Assembly: GCA_964434165.1 (NCBI GenBank)
Contig: CAYSUS010000054.1
Location: 1 to 47,057, forward strand
DNA: 47,057 nucleotides
Reading direction: 5' to 3'
DNA from: CAYSUS01 sp964434165
GTDB taxonomy: Bacteria; Planctomycetota; Planctomycetia; Pirellulales; Thermoguttaceae
Shown: one piece after another, positions 7,285-15,489 of the stretch
Layout: every line of letters begins with the position of its first letter
Numbering within the stretch: position 1 is the stretch's first letter
Translations under genes and position numbers: made by a program
Notes under the pieces: generated by a model
The model's input: only the letters and a program-made list of their open reading frames with translations
Told to the model about the DNA's origin: nothing
Database searches by the model: none

Positions 7285-9882
7285 TCAAAGCTCCTTGCCC
7301 AGCGCCTCGAACTTCGGCCGCCAGTCGGGGGAGCCCAGGCTGGGGTGCAGGAGCTTGAACTGCTCGAACACGTCCCGGGCCGACTGCCTGTCGATCTCGG
7401 CGAGACAAGCAAGCTGGTAGTACTTGGCCTCATACCAATTGTCCGTGCCGTCCTCCAGCCCGGCAAGCAGCGTGCGCCAATGCCGGATCGACTGCTCGTG
7501 CTCGCCCGCCCGATAGTAGGCCATGGCCGCCCGCTGAAGCGTTCCCCGATCGTCGGGGTAGGCGGCGAGAATCCTCTCCAGGGACTCGGCCGCCTCGCCA
7601 TGCAGGCCCAGATCCGAGGCGTAGCGGGCCCGCTTGGATTGGGCGACCAGGGCGTTCTTGCTCTGGCGGATCTGTTCCGGCGATTCGCCCAGGGAGGCGG
7701 CCAGGCGCGAGAAGACCTCCAGGGCCTTCTTCCGAAGCGCCCGGCGCTCCTCGCCCGAGGCCCGCTCCACCGCGTCCTCGGCCGCCCTGGCCGCCAGGAC
7801 CAGCGCCAGCGCCTCGTACGCCGAGCCCTGCGCGTTCTCGACCAGCCAGTCCGCGTGCGCGGCCACGGCCGCCCCGTCGCCCTCGGACTGGGCCAGCTTC
7901 AGCGATCGATAGTGATAGTCCGCCGCCTGCGCGCTGGCGTCCGGCAGGCGCTCGACGAGCGCTCGTGCCTGGCCGAGATAGCGCTTGGCCAGGCGCATGT
8001 CCGGCGTGCGCGACTCCAGGGCCGCGGCGACCACCAGCATCAGGCAGCGGACGCGTCGCTCCAGGTCCTCATCGCTGCGGGCCGCCTTCAGGTAGGTATC
8101 AACCGCCTCGCCGAGCCGATCGAGCTCGGCCTTCGCGTCCCCCCCCTTGTCGTGCTTGGCCGACCACTGCCGGTAGAGGATCAGGCACAACTCGTAGCGA
8201 GCCGCCAGGTACTCCGGATCGCCGGGCTGCACCTTGCTCAGCGAGCGGATGGCCTCCTCGGGCAGGATCGCCTGCTTCTGGAGCCTGCCGATCTCGAAGT
8301 CGGCCTTCTTCGCGTAGGGATGACTGGGAAACTCGCGCTTGATCGACTCCAGGGCTTCGATCGCCGCCGACACGAAGCGAGGGCTGTCTTCCACCAGCCG
8401 GCGATACGCGGCAAAGGCCATCCACGCCGCGTTGGCCGCGTCGCCGGCGTCGGACGGCTTGAGGCCGGTCACCGCGGTCTCGAACTGGCGCGCGGCCTTC
8501 TCGTACTCGCCGAGTCGGTAGTAGCACCACCCCAACGTGTAGCGGCACCGGGCGGCCGATGCCGCTTCGGCCCTGGCCTGCGGCGCTCTCATGGCCGCGC
8601 TGAGGAGTTCCACCGCCGCGCGATAATCCGCGGCCGACTTGCTCTTCTCCGCCTCCACGTACTTCCTCTGGCCCTGGATCCACTGCACGAAGAAGCCGGA
8701 GTCCCGCGCCAGGTCGATGCCGTACTTTTCCATCAGCTTGTAGAGGGTGCCGAACTGGCGCAGGCGCGCCAGCCCGCTCAGGCCGAGCGACCCCAGGGCC
8801 TCGGCATTGGCCGGACGGCGACCCTGCCCGGAACCGAACCCCGCCCGCACCAGCGCCAGGCAGAGGCTGACGGAGCCGGGCGTGGCGTCGCCGCGCATCG
8901 CGGCGACCCGCGGCTGCGCGTACTTCTCGGCCTCCTCGAATTTGTCGGCCGAGATCAGGGCCTGGACGTACCAGAATCCGGCCTGATCCCGGATATCCGG
9001 GGCCACGCTGCCGTGCTCCAGCAGCTCGAAGCACGCGCCGCTCGCGTCCACGTTGCCCACGGCCGCCTCGGCCAGACCCAGGCCGATCATCGCCCTGGCC
9101 CGCCACGTGGACTCCAGGCCCACCGTCTCCGGGTCGAGCTTGCGGTAGTCGGTCGTCTCCTTGTCGATCCCCAGCAGCCGGCGGAAGCCGTCGCGCGCGA
9201 TGGCGAACTCCCCGCCCTCCGCCCGCTCCTCCCGCTTCAACAGGCCGAAGTAGTAGCTCGACCAGGCCGCAAAATACTCCGCGCGGCCGGTCACCGCCGC
9301 CTGGCGCTCGTACTGCGCTTCCTTGGCCTCGCGGATCGCCTCGGGGTCCGAGCCGTCCAGCGCGTCGGCCAGCGCGGCCAGCGACTGGTTCAGCTCCTTG
9401 GCCAGGCGGGTCAGCAGGGGGGTGATCCGGGCGAGGGTCTTGTAGGCCGCATCGCGCGAGGCCGTGTCCGTCGGGTCGCCAATCCAGCGGGCCACCTGGG
9501 TCTCGGCCCGGTGGTAGTCCGCCTGGAGGAGCATCACCTGGAGCGACGTCGTGTTGGCCTGCGGGTAGTCCTTGACCAGGGCTTGAATGCGGCGGAGCAG
9601 GTCGTCGTAGGCCTCGGGGTCCTCGGCGGCGGTCATCAGGCGGGCCGCGTACAGGTCGGCCAGACGCCGGGCGAGCTTCAGCCGGTCGCCCTCGGCGCGG
9701 TCCGACGCCAGGGTCTTCTCCAGGTGCAGGACCTGGAGATCGACCAGCCCGAGACGGCCCAGGAACTGATCGACCTTGTCGATCTCGCCGCCGCGCGCGC
9801 GCTGGGCCCCCGCCGCCGAGAGCGCGGCGCAGATTGCGATCAGGCCAAGGAGCAGGTCAGCTCGACGCGTTGATGGGAACAT
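7285..9882 (-). CDS. Large secreted TPR-repeat protein
   Basis: The 865 residues start with a signal peptide (ADLLLGLIAICAALSAAGAQRARG) and then are helical throughout. Stretches such as ARCRYTLGWCYYRLGEYEKAARQFETAV (near 460) and LQRAAMAYYRAGEHEQSIRHWRTLL (near 790) are clear TPR units, with weaker ones between. TPR arrays bind other proteins, so this is likely the periplasmic scaffold of the system. The ATG at 9880-9882 lies 26 bases inside the end of the first exbD gene, so translation is coupled. TPR proteins commonly sit beside ExbB/ExbD genes in Planctomycetota and Bacteroidota, often with VWA proteins as here. Confidence 0.85.
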   Translation of the reverse strand: MFPSTRRADLLLGLIAICAALSAAGAQRARGGEIDKVDQFLGRLGLVDLQVLHLEKTLASDRAEGDRLKLARRLADLYAARLMTAAEDPEAYDDLLRRIQALVKDYPQANTTSLQVMLLQADYHRAETQVARWIGDPTDTASRDAAYKTLARITPLLTRLAKELNQSLAALADALDGSDPEAIREAKEAQYERQAAVTGRAEYFAAWSSYYFGLLKREERAEGGEFAIARDGFRRLLGIDKETTDYRKLDPETVGLESTWRARAMIGLGLAEAAVGNVDASGACFELLEHGSVAPDIRDQAGFWYVQALISADKFEEAEKYAQPRVAAMRGDATPGSVSLCLALVRAGFGSGQGRRPANAEALGSLGLSGLARLRQFGTLYKLMEKYGIDLARDSGFFVQWIQGQRKYVEAEKSKSAADYRAAVELLSAAMRAPQARAEAASAARCRYTLGWCYYRLGEYEKAARQFETAVTGLKPSDAGDAANAAWMAFAAYRRLVEDSPRFVSAAIEALESIKREFPSHPYAKKADFEIGRLQKQAILPEEAIRSLSKVQPGDPEYLAARYELCLILYRQWSAKHDKGGDAKAELDRLGEAVDTYLKAARSDEDLERRVRCLMLVVAAALESRTPDMRLAKRYLGQARALVERLPDASAQAADYHYRSLKLAQSEGDGAAVAAHADWLVENAQGSAYEALALVLAARAAEDAVERASGEERRALRKKALEVFSRLAASLGESPEQIRQSKNALVAQSKRARYASDLGLHGEAAESLERILAAYPDDRGTLQRAAMAYYRAGEHEQSIRHWRTLLAGLEDGTDNWYEAKYYQLACLAEIDRQSARDVFEQFKLLHPSLGSPDWRPKFEALGKEL

Positions 9883-10288
9883 AGGTCACGAGGGAGAAGC
9901 CGGCCGACTTGCAGGCCTGGATCGCGCCGGCCGCCATGCCGAACGGTGCCTCGTCGCCGACGCGAACGAACGCCCCGTCCGACTTGTTCTTGAACAGGCG
10001 GAGCAGGTCTTCAAGCTCACGGCGCGAGGGGATCCTGCGCGTACCGAGCTGGTAGGCGAACCCGCCGTCGCTGCGGACGATCTCCACGATGGCCGGCTCC
10101 AGGTCGCTTTGCGCCGCCGCGGCCGAGCGGCTCTTCATGCGGATCGCCGAGGGGAGCTCGCGCTCGGTGAGCCGGTAGGCCATCGTGGTCATGAAGAAGA
10201 TCAACAGCAGGAAGACGACGTCGATCATGCTCGTCATGGGCAATTCGAGCCGCCGGCCGCGATCGATCTTCCGACAGGAGAGTTTCAC
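9857..10288 (-). CDS. exbD: ExbD/TolR family biopolymer transport protein
   Basis: ExbD/TolR proteins form the rod in the centre of the ExbB/TolQ pentamer and use the proton gradient to move a partner in the envelope. This copy has 143 residues. The single membrane helix holds the essential aspartate in MTSMIDVVFLLLIFFMTTMAY (about 18-38), followed by a periplasmic domain whose end (GAFVRVGDEAPFGMAAGAIQACKSAGF) fits the family. The start is a GTG at 10286-10288, 19 bases after the stop of the second exbD-type gene. The 3' end overlaps the TPR gene by 26 bases. Confidence 0.9.
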   Translation of the reverse strand: MKLSCRKIDRGRRLELPMTSMIDVVFLLLIFFMTTMAYRLTERELPSAIRMKSRSAAAAQSDLEPAIVEIVRSDGGFAYQLGTRRIPSRRELEDLLRLFKNKSDGAFVRVGDEAPFGMAAGAIQACKSAGFSLVTYVPINASS

Positions 10289-10307
10289 AAGCGATCCCCG
10301 CGCAGCG

Positions 10308-10727
10308 TCATCCCTTGGGTACCTGGACGGCCACGCGCACGCGGTTGACCCCCAGCCTGGCGAGCGTGCCCACGACGCGGTTGACCGTGCGGCAATCGCC
10401 GCGCTCGTCCCCGCGCACGACGACGGTCAGTCGCCCCGCATCCTCGCCGCGGCGCCCCAGCTCCGCCACGACCATCGTGGCCAGCGAGGCGGCGGTCATC
10501 TCCTTGCCGGAGACGATGATCTGGCCTTCGCGCGTGACGTTGATCGTCAGCGTCGAGGCCTGCTGATCCTCGGAGCCGCGGAGCTTGGGCAGCTCGAGCT
10601 GCTCGCGGTTCGCCCGCGAGACCTGCGAGACCGTCATGAAGAAGATCAGCAGGTTGAACACGACGTCGATCATCGGCGTCATGTCCACGCCCATCACGTT
10701 CTGCCTGCGCCGCTTGCTCAATCGCAT
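10308..10727 (-). CDS. exbD: ExbD/TolR family protein, second copy
   Basis: This 139-residue protein shows the same plan: a basic N-terminus (MRLSKRRRQ), then DMTPMIDVVFNLLIFFMTVSQ with the conserved membrane aspartate, then a periplasmic domain ending VVGTLARLGVNRVRVAVQ. The ATG at 10725-10727 was chosen because the family begins a few residues before the basic stretch; a longer frame upstream has no homology. Two different ExbD copies beside one ExbB are seen in several planctomycete and Bacteroidota clusters and imply an ExbD heterodimer rod, which is an inference here. Confidence 0.9.
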   Translation of the reverse strand: MRLSKRRRQNVMGVDMTPMIDVVFNLLIFFMTVSQVSRANREQLELPKLRGSEDQQASTLTINVTREGQIIVSGKEMTAASLATMVVAELGRRGEDAGRLTVVVRGDERGDCRTVNRVVGTLARLGVNRVRVAVQVPKG

Positions 10728-10799
10728 GGGGCTGTCAACCGCGCTGGTGCTGGAGCAACAGGTGGACGGGTCGAACGGTTCTGAGGACCGACGCGCGGC

Positions 10800-10964
10800 C
10801 CCAATCCGCAATCCGAAGCTCGAAAACCGAAGCGAACCCGAAATGCGAAACCCGAACGCTCAAAACGCACGTCGCGCCGCATGGTCCTACCCGGGACGTC
10901 TCCGTCATTGCTGCCTTCTGCCGTTCGGATTGGCCTCGGATTTCGCGTTGCGTGCTTCGGATCG
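10800..10964. repeat. CCGAA-rich intergenic repeat with inverted arms
   Basis: The gap between exbB and the second exbD is filled by degenerate short units. The left side repeats AATCCGAA/ACCCGAA/CTCGAA on the plus strand (10800-10875), and the right side repeats the complement (TTCGGATT, TCGGATTTCGCG, CTTCGGATCGG, 10920-10964). The two sides could fold against each other. Such CCGAAAT-type arrays are frequent between genes in planctomycete genomes; here one sits inside an operon. Confidence 0.5.
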
Positions 10965-10966
10965 GC

Positions 10967-11866
10967 TCACTTCTGCCTCTGTCTTCCCAGCGGCATCATG
11001 ATCCGCTCGATCCGCTTGCCGGCCTCCGAGACGATCGAGTCGATGCGGTTGCGGAAGTAGCTGAAGGCCACGACCGTGGGGATGGCCACGCTCAGCCCCA
11101 GCAGGGTGGTCACCAGGGCCTGGCCGATGGCGCCGGCCAGGTCCTCGGGGCTGGCCATGCCCCGCTTCAAGGCGATCGTATTGAACGCCAGGATCATGCC
11201 GGCCACGGTCCCCAGCAAGCCCAGCATGGGGGCCACGGCGCCGATCACGCCCAGCACCTCGGTCTTGCGGTACAAACGCGAGGTCTGCTCCTCTCCCTCC
11301 TCCTCGCAGGCGGACTTGTACTCGGCGAAGCCGAACTGCGATCCCTTGAAGCGCTCCAGCCCGGCCAGAACGATGCTCGTGGCCAGCGACTGGGTCTCCG
11401 GCCGGTGGCAGTACTCGATGGCCTTGTCGATCTGGCCCTGTCCGATCAGTTGCTCCAGGTCGGCCATGACGGGCTCGGGCATGAGCACCGCCTTGCGCAG
11501 GCTCATCATGTGCTCGATGATGAAGCCCACGGCGATGATCGAAAGGAGAATGATGATGCCGCCGATCACGCCGCCGTCGATGATCGTGTCGAGCATGGTC
11601 CGCTGTTTCGGCCCGTCGCCCGTCGTGACGCTGCCGACGTCCGCCCCGTCCTCCGCGCCGGTTTCCGAGGCGACCTCCTCCACGTCGAGCTCCTCGGTTT
11701 CCTCGACCGCGGGGCCGGCTTCCTCGGCCTCCGCCGGAGCGACTAGCGCCGGCTGCAGGGCCAGCATCAGGAAGAACAGCGCGCCAGACATCACCACGCC
11801 GCCGCATCGCACCCACCGCAGGTAGTCGATCGCGCCGTCGGAGCTCGGAAGTCGAGTCGGGATCAC
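10967..11866 (-). CDS. exbB: ExbB/TolQ/MotA family proton-channel protein
   Basis: This is the channel subunit that works with ExbD. Of its 299 residues, about 20-40 form a hydrophobic segment that may be a signal peptide, then comes a very acidic linker (EEAGPAVEETEELDVEEVASE). The family core has three membrane helices: GGIIILLSIIAVGFIIEHM, VLGVIGAVAPMLGLLGTVAGMILAF and GQALVTTLLGLSVAIPTVVAFSY. The second and third carry the conserved small-residue and Thr positions of the proton path. The start is the GTG at 11864-11866, which overlaps the upstream stop by 4 bases (GTGA). Longer upstream frames run antiparallel to nothing and overlap the preceding gene, so they were rejected. Confidence 0.9.
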   Translation of the reverse strand: MIPTRLPSSDGAIDYLRWVRCGGVVMSGALFFLMLALQPALVAPAEAEEAGPAVEETEELDVEEVASETGAEDGADVGSVTTGDGPKQRTMLDTIIDGGVIGGIIILLSIIAVGFIIEHMMSLRKAVLMPEPVMADLEQLIGQGQIDKAIEYCHRPETQSLATSIVLAGLERFKGSQFGFAEYKSACEEEGEEQTSRLYRKTEVLGVIGAVAPMLGLLGTVAGMILAFNTIALKRGMASPEDLAGAIGQALVTTLLGLSVAIPTVVAFSYFRNRIDSIVSEAGKRIERIMMPLGRQRQK

Positions 11867-13107
11867 GGTTTCACCTCGTGGCGGTCCTTCGGAGAGCGGA
11901 GCCGGCTGCGGAGCTCGGCCGCGAAGTAGGTCTGGCTGTAGCGGCCGAGCAGCTCGCGGCGCACGCCTGCCGCGCCGATGGGGTCGTTTGCATCGGACAG
12001 CGTCTTCATGGCGTGGTACAGCCCGGCCGCCGCCAGCTCGGGATGCCCCTTGCCGAACAGGGCGGGCAGATGCAGCAGGTTCAGCGCGCCCTCGCGCCGC
12101 TTGCGGAGATCGTCGGAGGCGATGCCGGCCATGCCGGTCCAGTAGAACGCCAGGGGCCGGACCTCCGGCGCCAGGTCGTGGAGATTCCTTTGGAGCCGCT
12201 CGACCGCCGGCCCCGGCTGGCCCCGCTCCACCTCGCGCTGCGCCTCGACCACGTCGAGGAGCTGGGCGATCGCGGGGCGGTCGGGCTTCAGTCCTTCCAG
12301 GGCCTGGTCGGCCGCCTTCTCGTCGCCCGCAGCCAGGGCCAGCGTGGCGTAGTAGATGCGGGCTCCGTCGGGCAGGGGCTTGCCGATTCGCCCCACGGCG
12401 GCGAGCACCTTGGGCATGGCCTTCCTGGCCGCCCCGTCGTCGAACCAGACCGGGGCGATCTCCTGCGTCAGTCCGGTCTCCATATCGACCTGCAGGCGGC
12501 GGTCGCCGGGCAGCGTCGCGCCGGCCTCGCCCACCTTGCGAAGGTAAGCGTAACTGTCGAAGTACGGCTGGAGGGCCTCGGCACGGCGGCCGGCCTCGAG
12601 CCGCGCCCACATCAGCCCCTGGAACACCATGTAGGCCGTCTTGCTCGTGCGCCCCTGGTAGCGCGGATACACCGCCTCGGACTCGGTCAACAGCGACTTG
12701 TACTCGGTGGCCCGCTCCGGCGCCCCGGCGTCGTCCGTGGCCGGAGGGATGCTCTTGTAGTCGCCGTCCTCCAGGCGGCGGCGGATGCGGTACAACGGAT
12801 CGCCCAGCTCGGCCAGCATCCGGTCGAACGCCTCCTGCCGGTCGGGATCGACCTGGCCCCGCTCGATCTCGTCCCAGGTGATCAGCCGGAAGCCGTCGAG
12901 GATCACGCCGTCCTCGTCGAACGACTTGACCGTCTTGTTGTCGAGGATTTGCAGGTTGCGGAGGATGATCCGGTCGGCCGGACAGGGGCTGGCAGCGAAG
13001 TGCAGCAGAAGCGCAACGAGAAGTCCCACGGCGGAAGACTTCCGAAGTCTGCGAGACTTCGGAAGTCTGGTGGCTTGGCGGCCTGGACCGTCAGAACCCG
13101 GCGACAT
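11863..13107 (-). CDS. Secreted helical/TPR-like protein of unknown function
   Basis: This protein of up to 414 residues begins, after a leader, with a short beta unit (RIILRNLQILDNKTVKSFDEDGVIL) and continues as helices; ARIYYATLALAAGDEKAADQAL is TPR-like. The ATG at 13105-13107 overlaps the VWA gene by 17 bases and has a modest GGGAGGG upstream. However, residues 14-24 (RLPKSRRLRKS) are read straight through a copy of the dispersed hairpin repeat. A GTG at 13027-13029, just past the hairpin, would give a cleaner start directly at the signal peptide (VGLLVALLLHFAASPCPA). Both starts are possible. Family unknown; role inferred only from the operon. Confidence 0.78.
   Translation of the reverse strand: MSPGSDGPGRQATRLPKSRRLRKSSAVGLLVALLLHFAASPCPADRIILRNLQILDNKTVKSFDEDGVILDGFRLITWDEIERGQVDPDRQEAFDRMLAELGDPLYRIRRRLEDGDYKSIPPATDDAGAPERATEYKSLLTESEAVYPRYQGRTSKTAYMVFQGLMWARLEAGRRAEALQPYFDSYAYLRKVGEAGATLPGDRRLQVDMETGLTQEIAPVWFDDGAARKAMPKVLAAVGRIGKPLPDGARIYYATLALAAGDEKAADQALEGLKPDRPAIAQLLDVVEAQREVERGQPGPAVERLQRNLHDLAPEVRPLAFYWTGMAGIASDDLRKRREGALNLLHLPALFGKGHPELAAAGLYHAMKTLSDANDPIGAAGVRRELLGRYSQTYFAAELRSRLRSPKDRHEVKP
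13036..13068. repeat. Dispersed hairpin repeat, copy 1 (inside the 5' end of a gene)
   Basis: Perfect 15-base arms (AGACTTCCGAAGTCT and AGACTTCGGAAGTCT) with a 3-base loop. Each arm is itself nearly palindromic. Other copies lie at 27531-27621 (two), 38054-38140 (two) and 39853-39883, with a reduced form at 23383-23396. Confidence 0.85.
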
Positions 13108-14122
13108 GACGGTACGTCCCTCCCGAGTCCTTGGCGATCCGCCGCAGGAGCTGCTCGGCGCTCCGCTCGCGGAAGGAAATCGTATGGATGACCACGCGCT
13201 TCTCGCCCATCCGGTTCGTGGCGGCGACCTGATCCACGGTCGCCGGGTCGAACAGGCCGTCGGTCATGAAGAAGATCACGTCAGGGCGGGGCTGGAGGGC
13301 GAAGGCCACCTCGAAGGCCGGGGTGGGAACCGTGCCGCCCTCGCCGACGATGCCCCGAAGCCACTCCTCGACCGCCGCGCGGTCCTTGTCCGGATGGCGC
13401 CATCCGGTTTGCGGGAACGGGGTGGCGCCGTGGTTGAAGAAGATGAGCTGGAATCGCGACCCCTTCTTCATCGAGGTGAGGGCTTCGAGGATCTCCTGTT
13501 TGACGTACTCCAGCTTGGGGCCGGCCATGCTCCCGGACCGATCGGCGATGATGCAGAACCGCTTACCGCGGGCGTGGACGCCCATGAACGAGGCGCCCTC
13601 GCCCAGGGCCCCGCCTCCCGACGAGACCGCGCCGATCTCGGGCGTGCCGCCCGACGCCCCGCTGGGGGCGAGCTGCAACGACTGGATCTCGACCAGGTCG
13701 CCCTCGGAGGCGGGGTCGGGTGGGGCTACCTCCTCGAAGCTCTCGTCGAGCTGCTCCTGCTGCGGATTGCTCACCTCCGGCTCGCCAGGATCCAGTTCGC
13801 CTTTATCGATGTCGCTGAGGTGCTGGGAGGCGAGCTCGCCGATGAACACTTCCTCGCCCCGCCCACTGTCGCCCCGGTAGTCGCAGGTGACCAGCGAGAG
13901 GCTGAGCATCAGGCAGAAGTGGATCGCGAACGAGAGCATCCCGGAAAGCGATCCACGCAGCCACGCGCGAAACCCGCCCTTCTCCTCGACCTGGGGAGCG
14001 CCGGCGGCCACGGTGGAGGGAAGGCGCATCTGCTTCCGGCAATGCGGGCAGGTGACGACCGTCCCGAGCTGCTCCGCGGTGGCCTCGAAGGCCTGGTCAC
14101 AGTGAAAGCAGTTCAGCCGCAT
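13091..14122 (-). CDS. Zinc-ribbon and von Willebrand factor A membrane protein
   Basis: The 343 residues combine an N-terminal zinc ribbon (CFHC at 5-8, CPHC at 25-28), one membrane helix (about 58-80), an acidic Pro/Gly linker and a C-terminal VWA domain. The metal-ion-dependent adhesion site is intact: DRSGS at 194-198, Thr264 and Asp288 (TDG). The VWA half would lie outside the membrane, with the ribbon inside. The ATG at 14120-14122 places the first Cys pair at the start; an upstream extension is non-coding in character. It is the first gene of the ExbBD operon, about 150 bases below the promoter. VWA proteins often pair with ExbBD or MoxR modules, where they bind partners through the metal site. 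Confidence 0.9.
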   Translation of the reverse strand: MRLNCFHCDQAFEATAEQLGTVVTCPHCRKQMRLPSTVAAGAPQVEEKGGFRAWLRGSLSGMLSFAIHFCLMLSLSLVTCDYRGDSGRGEEVFIGELASQHLSDIDKGELDPGEPEVSNPQQEQLDESFEEVAPPDPASEGDLVEIQSLQLAPSGASGGTPEIGAVSSGGGALGEGASFMGVHARGKRFCIIADRSGSMAGPKLEYVKQEILEALTSMKKGSRFQLIFFNHGATPFPQTGWRHPDKDRAAVEEWLRGIVGEGGTVPTPAFEVAFALQPRPDVIFFMTDGLFDPATVDQVAATNRMGEKRVVIHTISFRERSAEQLLRRIAKDSGGTYRHVAGF

Positions 14123-14278
14123 GTCCCCTCTGCTCCTTCGCGCGCCGCAACAAACGGGCTGGCGGCAACGAACGTTGCCCAAGATCGCGGACCGCGACGC
14201 GTCGGGGCAACACGCGGGGATTCCCAGGAGGGTCGCCCCCGCCCAGCCGATCAGTATCCAACGCTATCGGCCCCCCGT

Positions 14279-14307
14279 ATAGTATCACCCCTCGTATGGG
14301 GCGTCAA
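14279..14307 (-). promoter_or_regulatory. Sigma-70 type promoter of the VWA-ExbBD operon
   Basis: Read on the minus strand: TTGACG (14302-14307), a 17-base spacer, TACTAT (14279-14284). This is close to consensus and very unlike the local GC-rich background. The spacer contains CCCC-N6-GGGG (with the sequence CCCCATACGAGGGG), which could be an operator. The leader to the first gene would be about 150 bases. Confidence 0.65.
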
Positions 14308-14348
14308 GAAGCCGAGGACGCAACGTGGGGCCAGTCAAGGATTTCGGA

Positions 14349-14429
14349 GACGAGCGCCGGCTTTGAGGTGCGGCGAGACGATTGCTCGTCCGTGGCGCGG
14401 TCGGAAGTCGCCTTTCAAAGCCGCTCGTC
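14349..14429 (-). terminator. Imperfect long hairpin after the biosynthetic operon
   Basis: The arms GACGAG-cgc-CGGCTTTGA (14349-14366) and TCAAAGCCG-CTCGTC (14415-14429) pair with one 3-base bulge. The structure lies 40 bases past the sulfotransferase stop and before the divergent end of that transcript meets the next promoter, so a termination role is plausible. GGAAGTC within it recalls the dispersed hairpin family. Confidence 0.35.
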
Positions 14430-14469
14430 CTCGAAGCCAGCGTCTGGCCAGGAAGAGCCCCCGACCCCG

Positions 14470-15489
14470 TCACCGGGCCCCGGCGCGGCAGTCGCGCGCG
14501 GCCGGCGCGTGCTGGCTCGGGCCGACGCCATCCGCTCTCGTCGCGGATGGCTCGGCGCCGGCCGACGGCGAGGGGAATTCGAGGCCCAGCTTGCCCAGCG
14601 ATCGCGCGCACGTGGAATCGAAGCGCTCCCGCTGCTGGTCGCTGAGACAGGCCTTCCACTGCCCGGCCTGACCCTTGCGGATGAAGGTGCCGGGCGTCAT
14701 GCCCTGTTCCAGGAGCATCTCGAAGCCGAAGTCGAACTTCTCCTGGTGGGCCTTCATGAAGGCGAAGCTGCATCGCTCGACGATCTGCGGAATGCGTTCC
14801 TCGGACACGTCGAGGTCGAGGAAAGCGATGATCCGCCGGATCCCGCCCTCGAGGTCCTCGATCAGGTCCTCGTATCGGAGGAACAGCAGGTTGGCATCGT
14901 TGCGGTGCCGCCAGTATCCCTTGACGTGGTAGAACCACGAGCCCCAGACCACCCAGCCCCGCATGAACCGGGCAAAGAACTGGTCGAACGTCCCCCGATA
15001 GCGGAAATGGGACTTGTAGAAGTGGTAGAACGAAACGGCCACGTCCTTGCCGTTGCGGGCCACGTAGATGTAGCGGCACCTCCGCTTGGGAATCCAGATC
15101 CACGGCAGGTGGCTCTTGAAGACCCTCGGGGACGGAAGCTTGTCCAAATCGCGCTTGTTCAGGGCCACGCGCTCGAACCAGGGGCATTGCTCGGCGATGT
15201 GCGGGAAGTCCATGTCGCCGCCGGTGGTCAGTTGGTACAGGATCATCTGAAGCCATGTGGTGCCCGACCGCGGATACGTGACGATGAACACGTCGTCGGG
15301 CCGCGCCGTGTAGTCGAGGGCCATGAGCCGCACGTAGTCGATGGCCACGTGCAGGCCGCAGAAGGCCCACGAGATCAGGCGGGCCGCCCAGCTCACCAGC
15401 CAGAGCTGCGTGGAGACCAGCCAGCGCAGAGGGAACAGCGCCTTCCAGACGGCGGCCTTGGTGTGAAGCGATCTGGGGTATTCGATCAT
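14470..15489 (-). CDS. PAPS-dependent sulfotransferase
   Basis: The enzyme moves a sulfo group from PAPS to a hydroxyl or amine of an acceptor. Its 339 residues show the 5'-phosphosulfate loop (TYPRSGTTWLQ, 71-81), the catalytic histidine in FKSHLPW (His127), the 3'-phosphate site (IYVARNGKDVAVSFYHF, 141-157) and the closing RKGQAGQWK, all typical of cytosolic-type Sulfotransfer_1 enzymes. Residues 22-50 are hydrophobic and may tie it to the membrane, which is unusual for this family and suits a lipid acceptor. The ATG at 15487-15489 overlaps the NRPS stop by 4 bases. The last ~25 residues are Ala/Arg-rich and lie beyond the family. The acceptor is most likely the lipopeptide made by the two upstream genes (inference). 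Confidence 0.9.
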   Translation of the reverse strand: MIEYPRSLHTKAAVWKALFPLRWLVSTQLWLVSWAARLISWAFCGLHVAIDYVRLMALDYTARPDDVFIVTYPRSGTTWLQMILYQLTTGGDMDFPHIAEQCPWFERVALNKRDLDKLPSPRVFKSHLPWIWIPKRRCRYIYVARNGKDVAVSFYHFYKSHFRYRGTFDQFFARFMRGWVVWGSWFYHVKGYWRHRNDANLLFLRYEDLIEDLEGGIRRIIAFLDLDVSEERIPQIVERCSFAFMKAHQEKFDFGFEMLLEQGMTPGTFIRKGQAGQWKACLSDQQRERFDSTCARSLGKLGLEFPSPSAGAEPSATRADGVGPSQHAPAARDCRAGAR

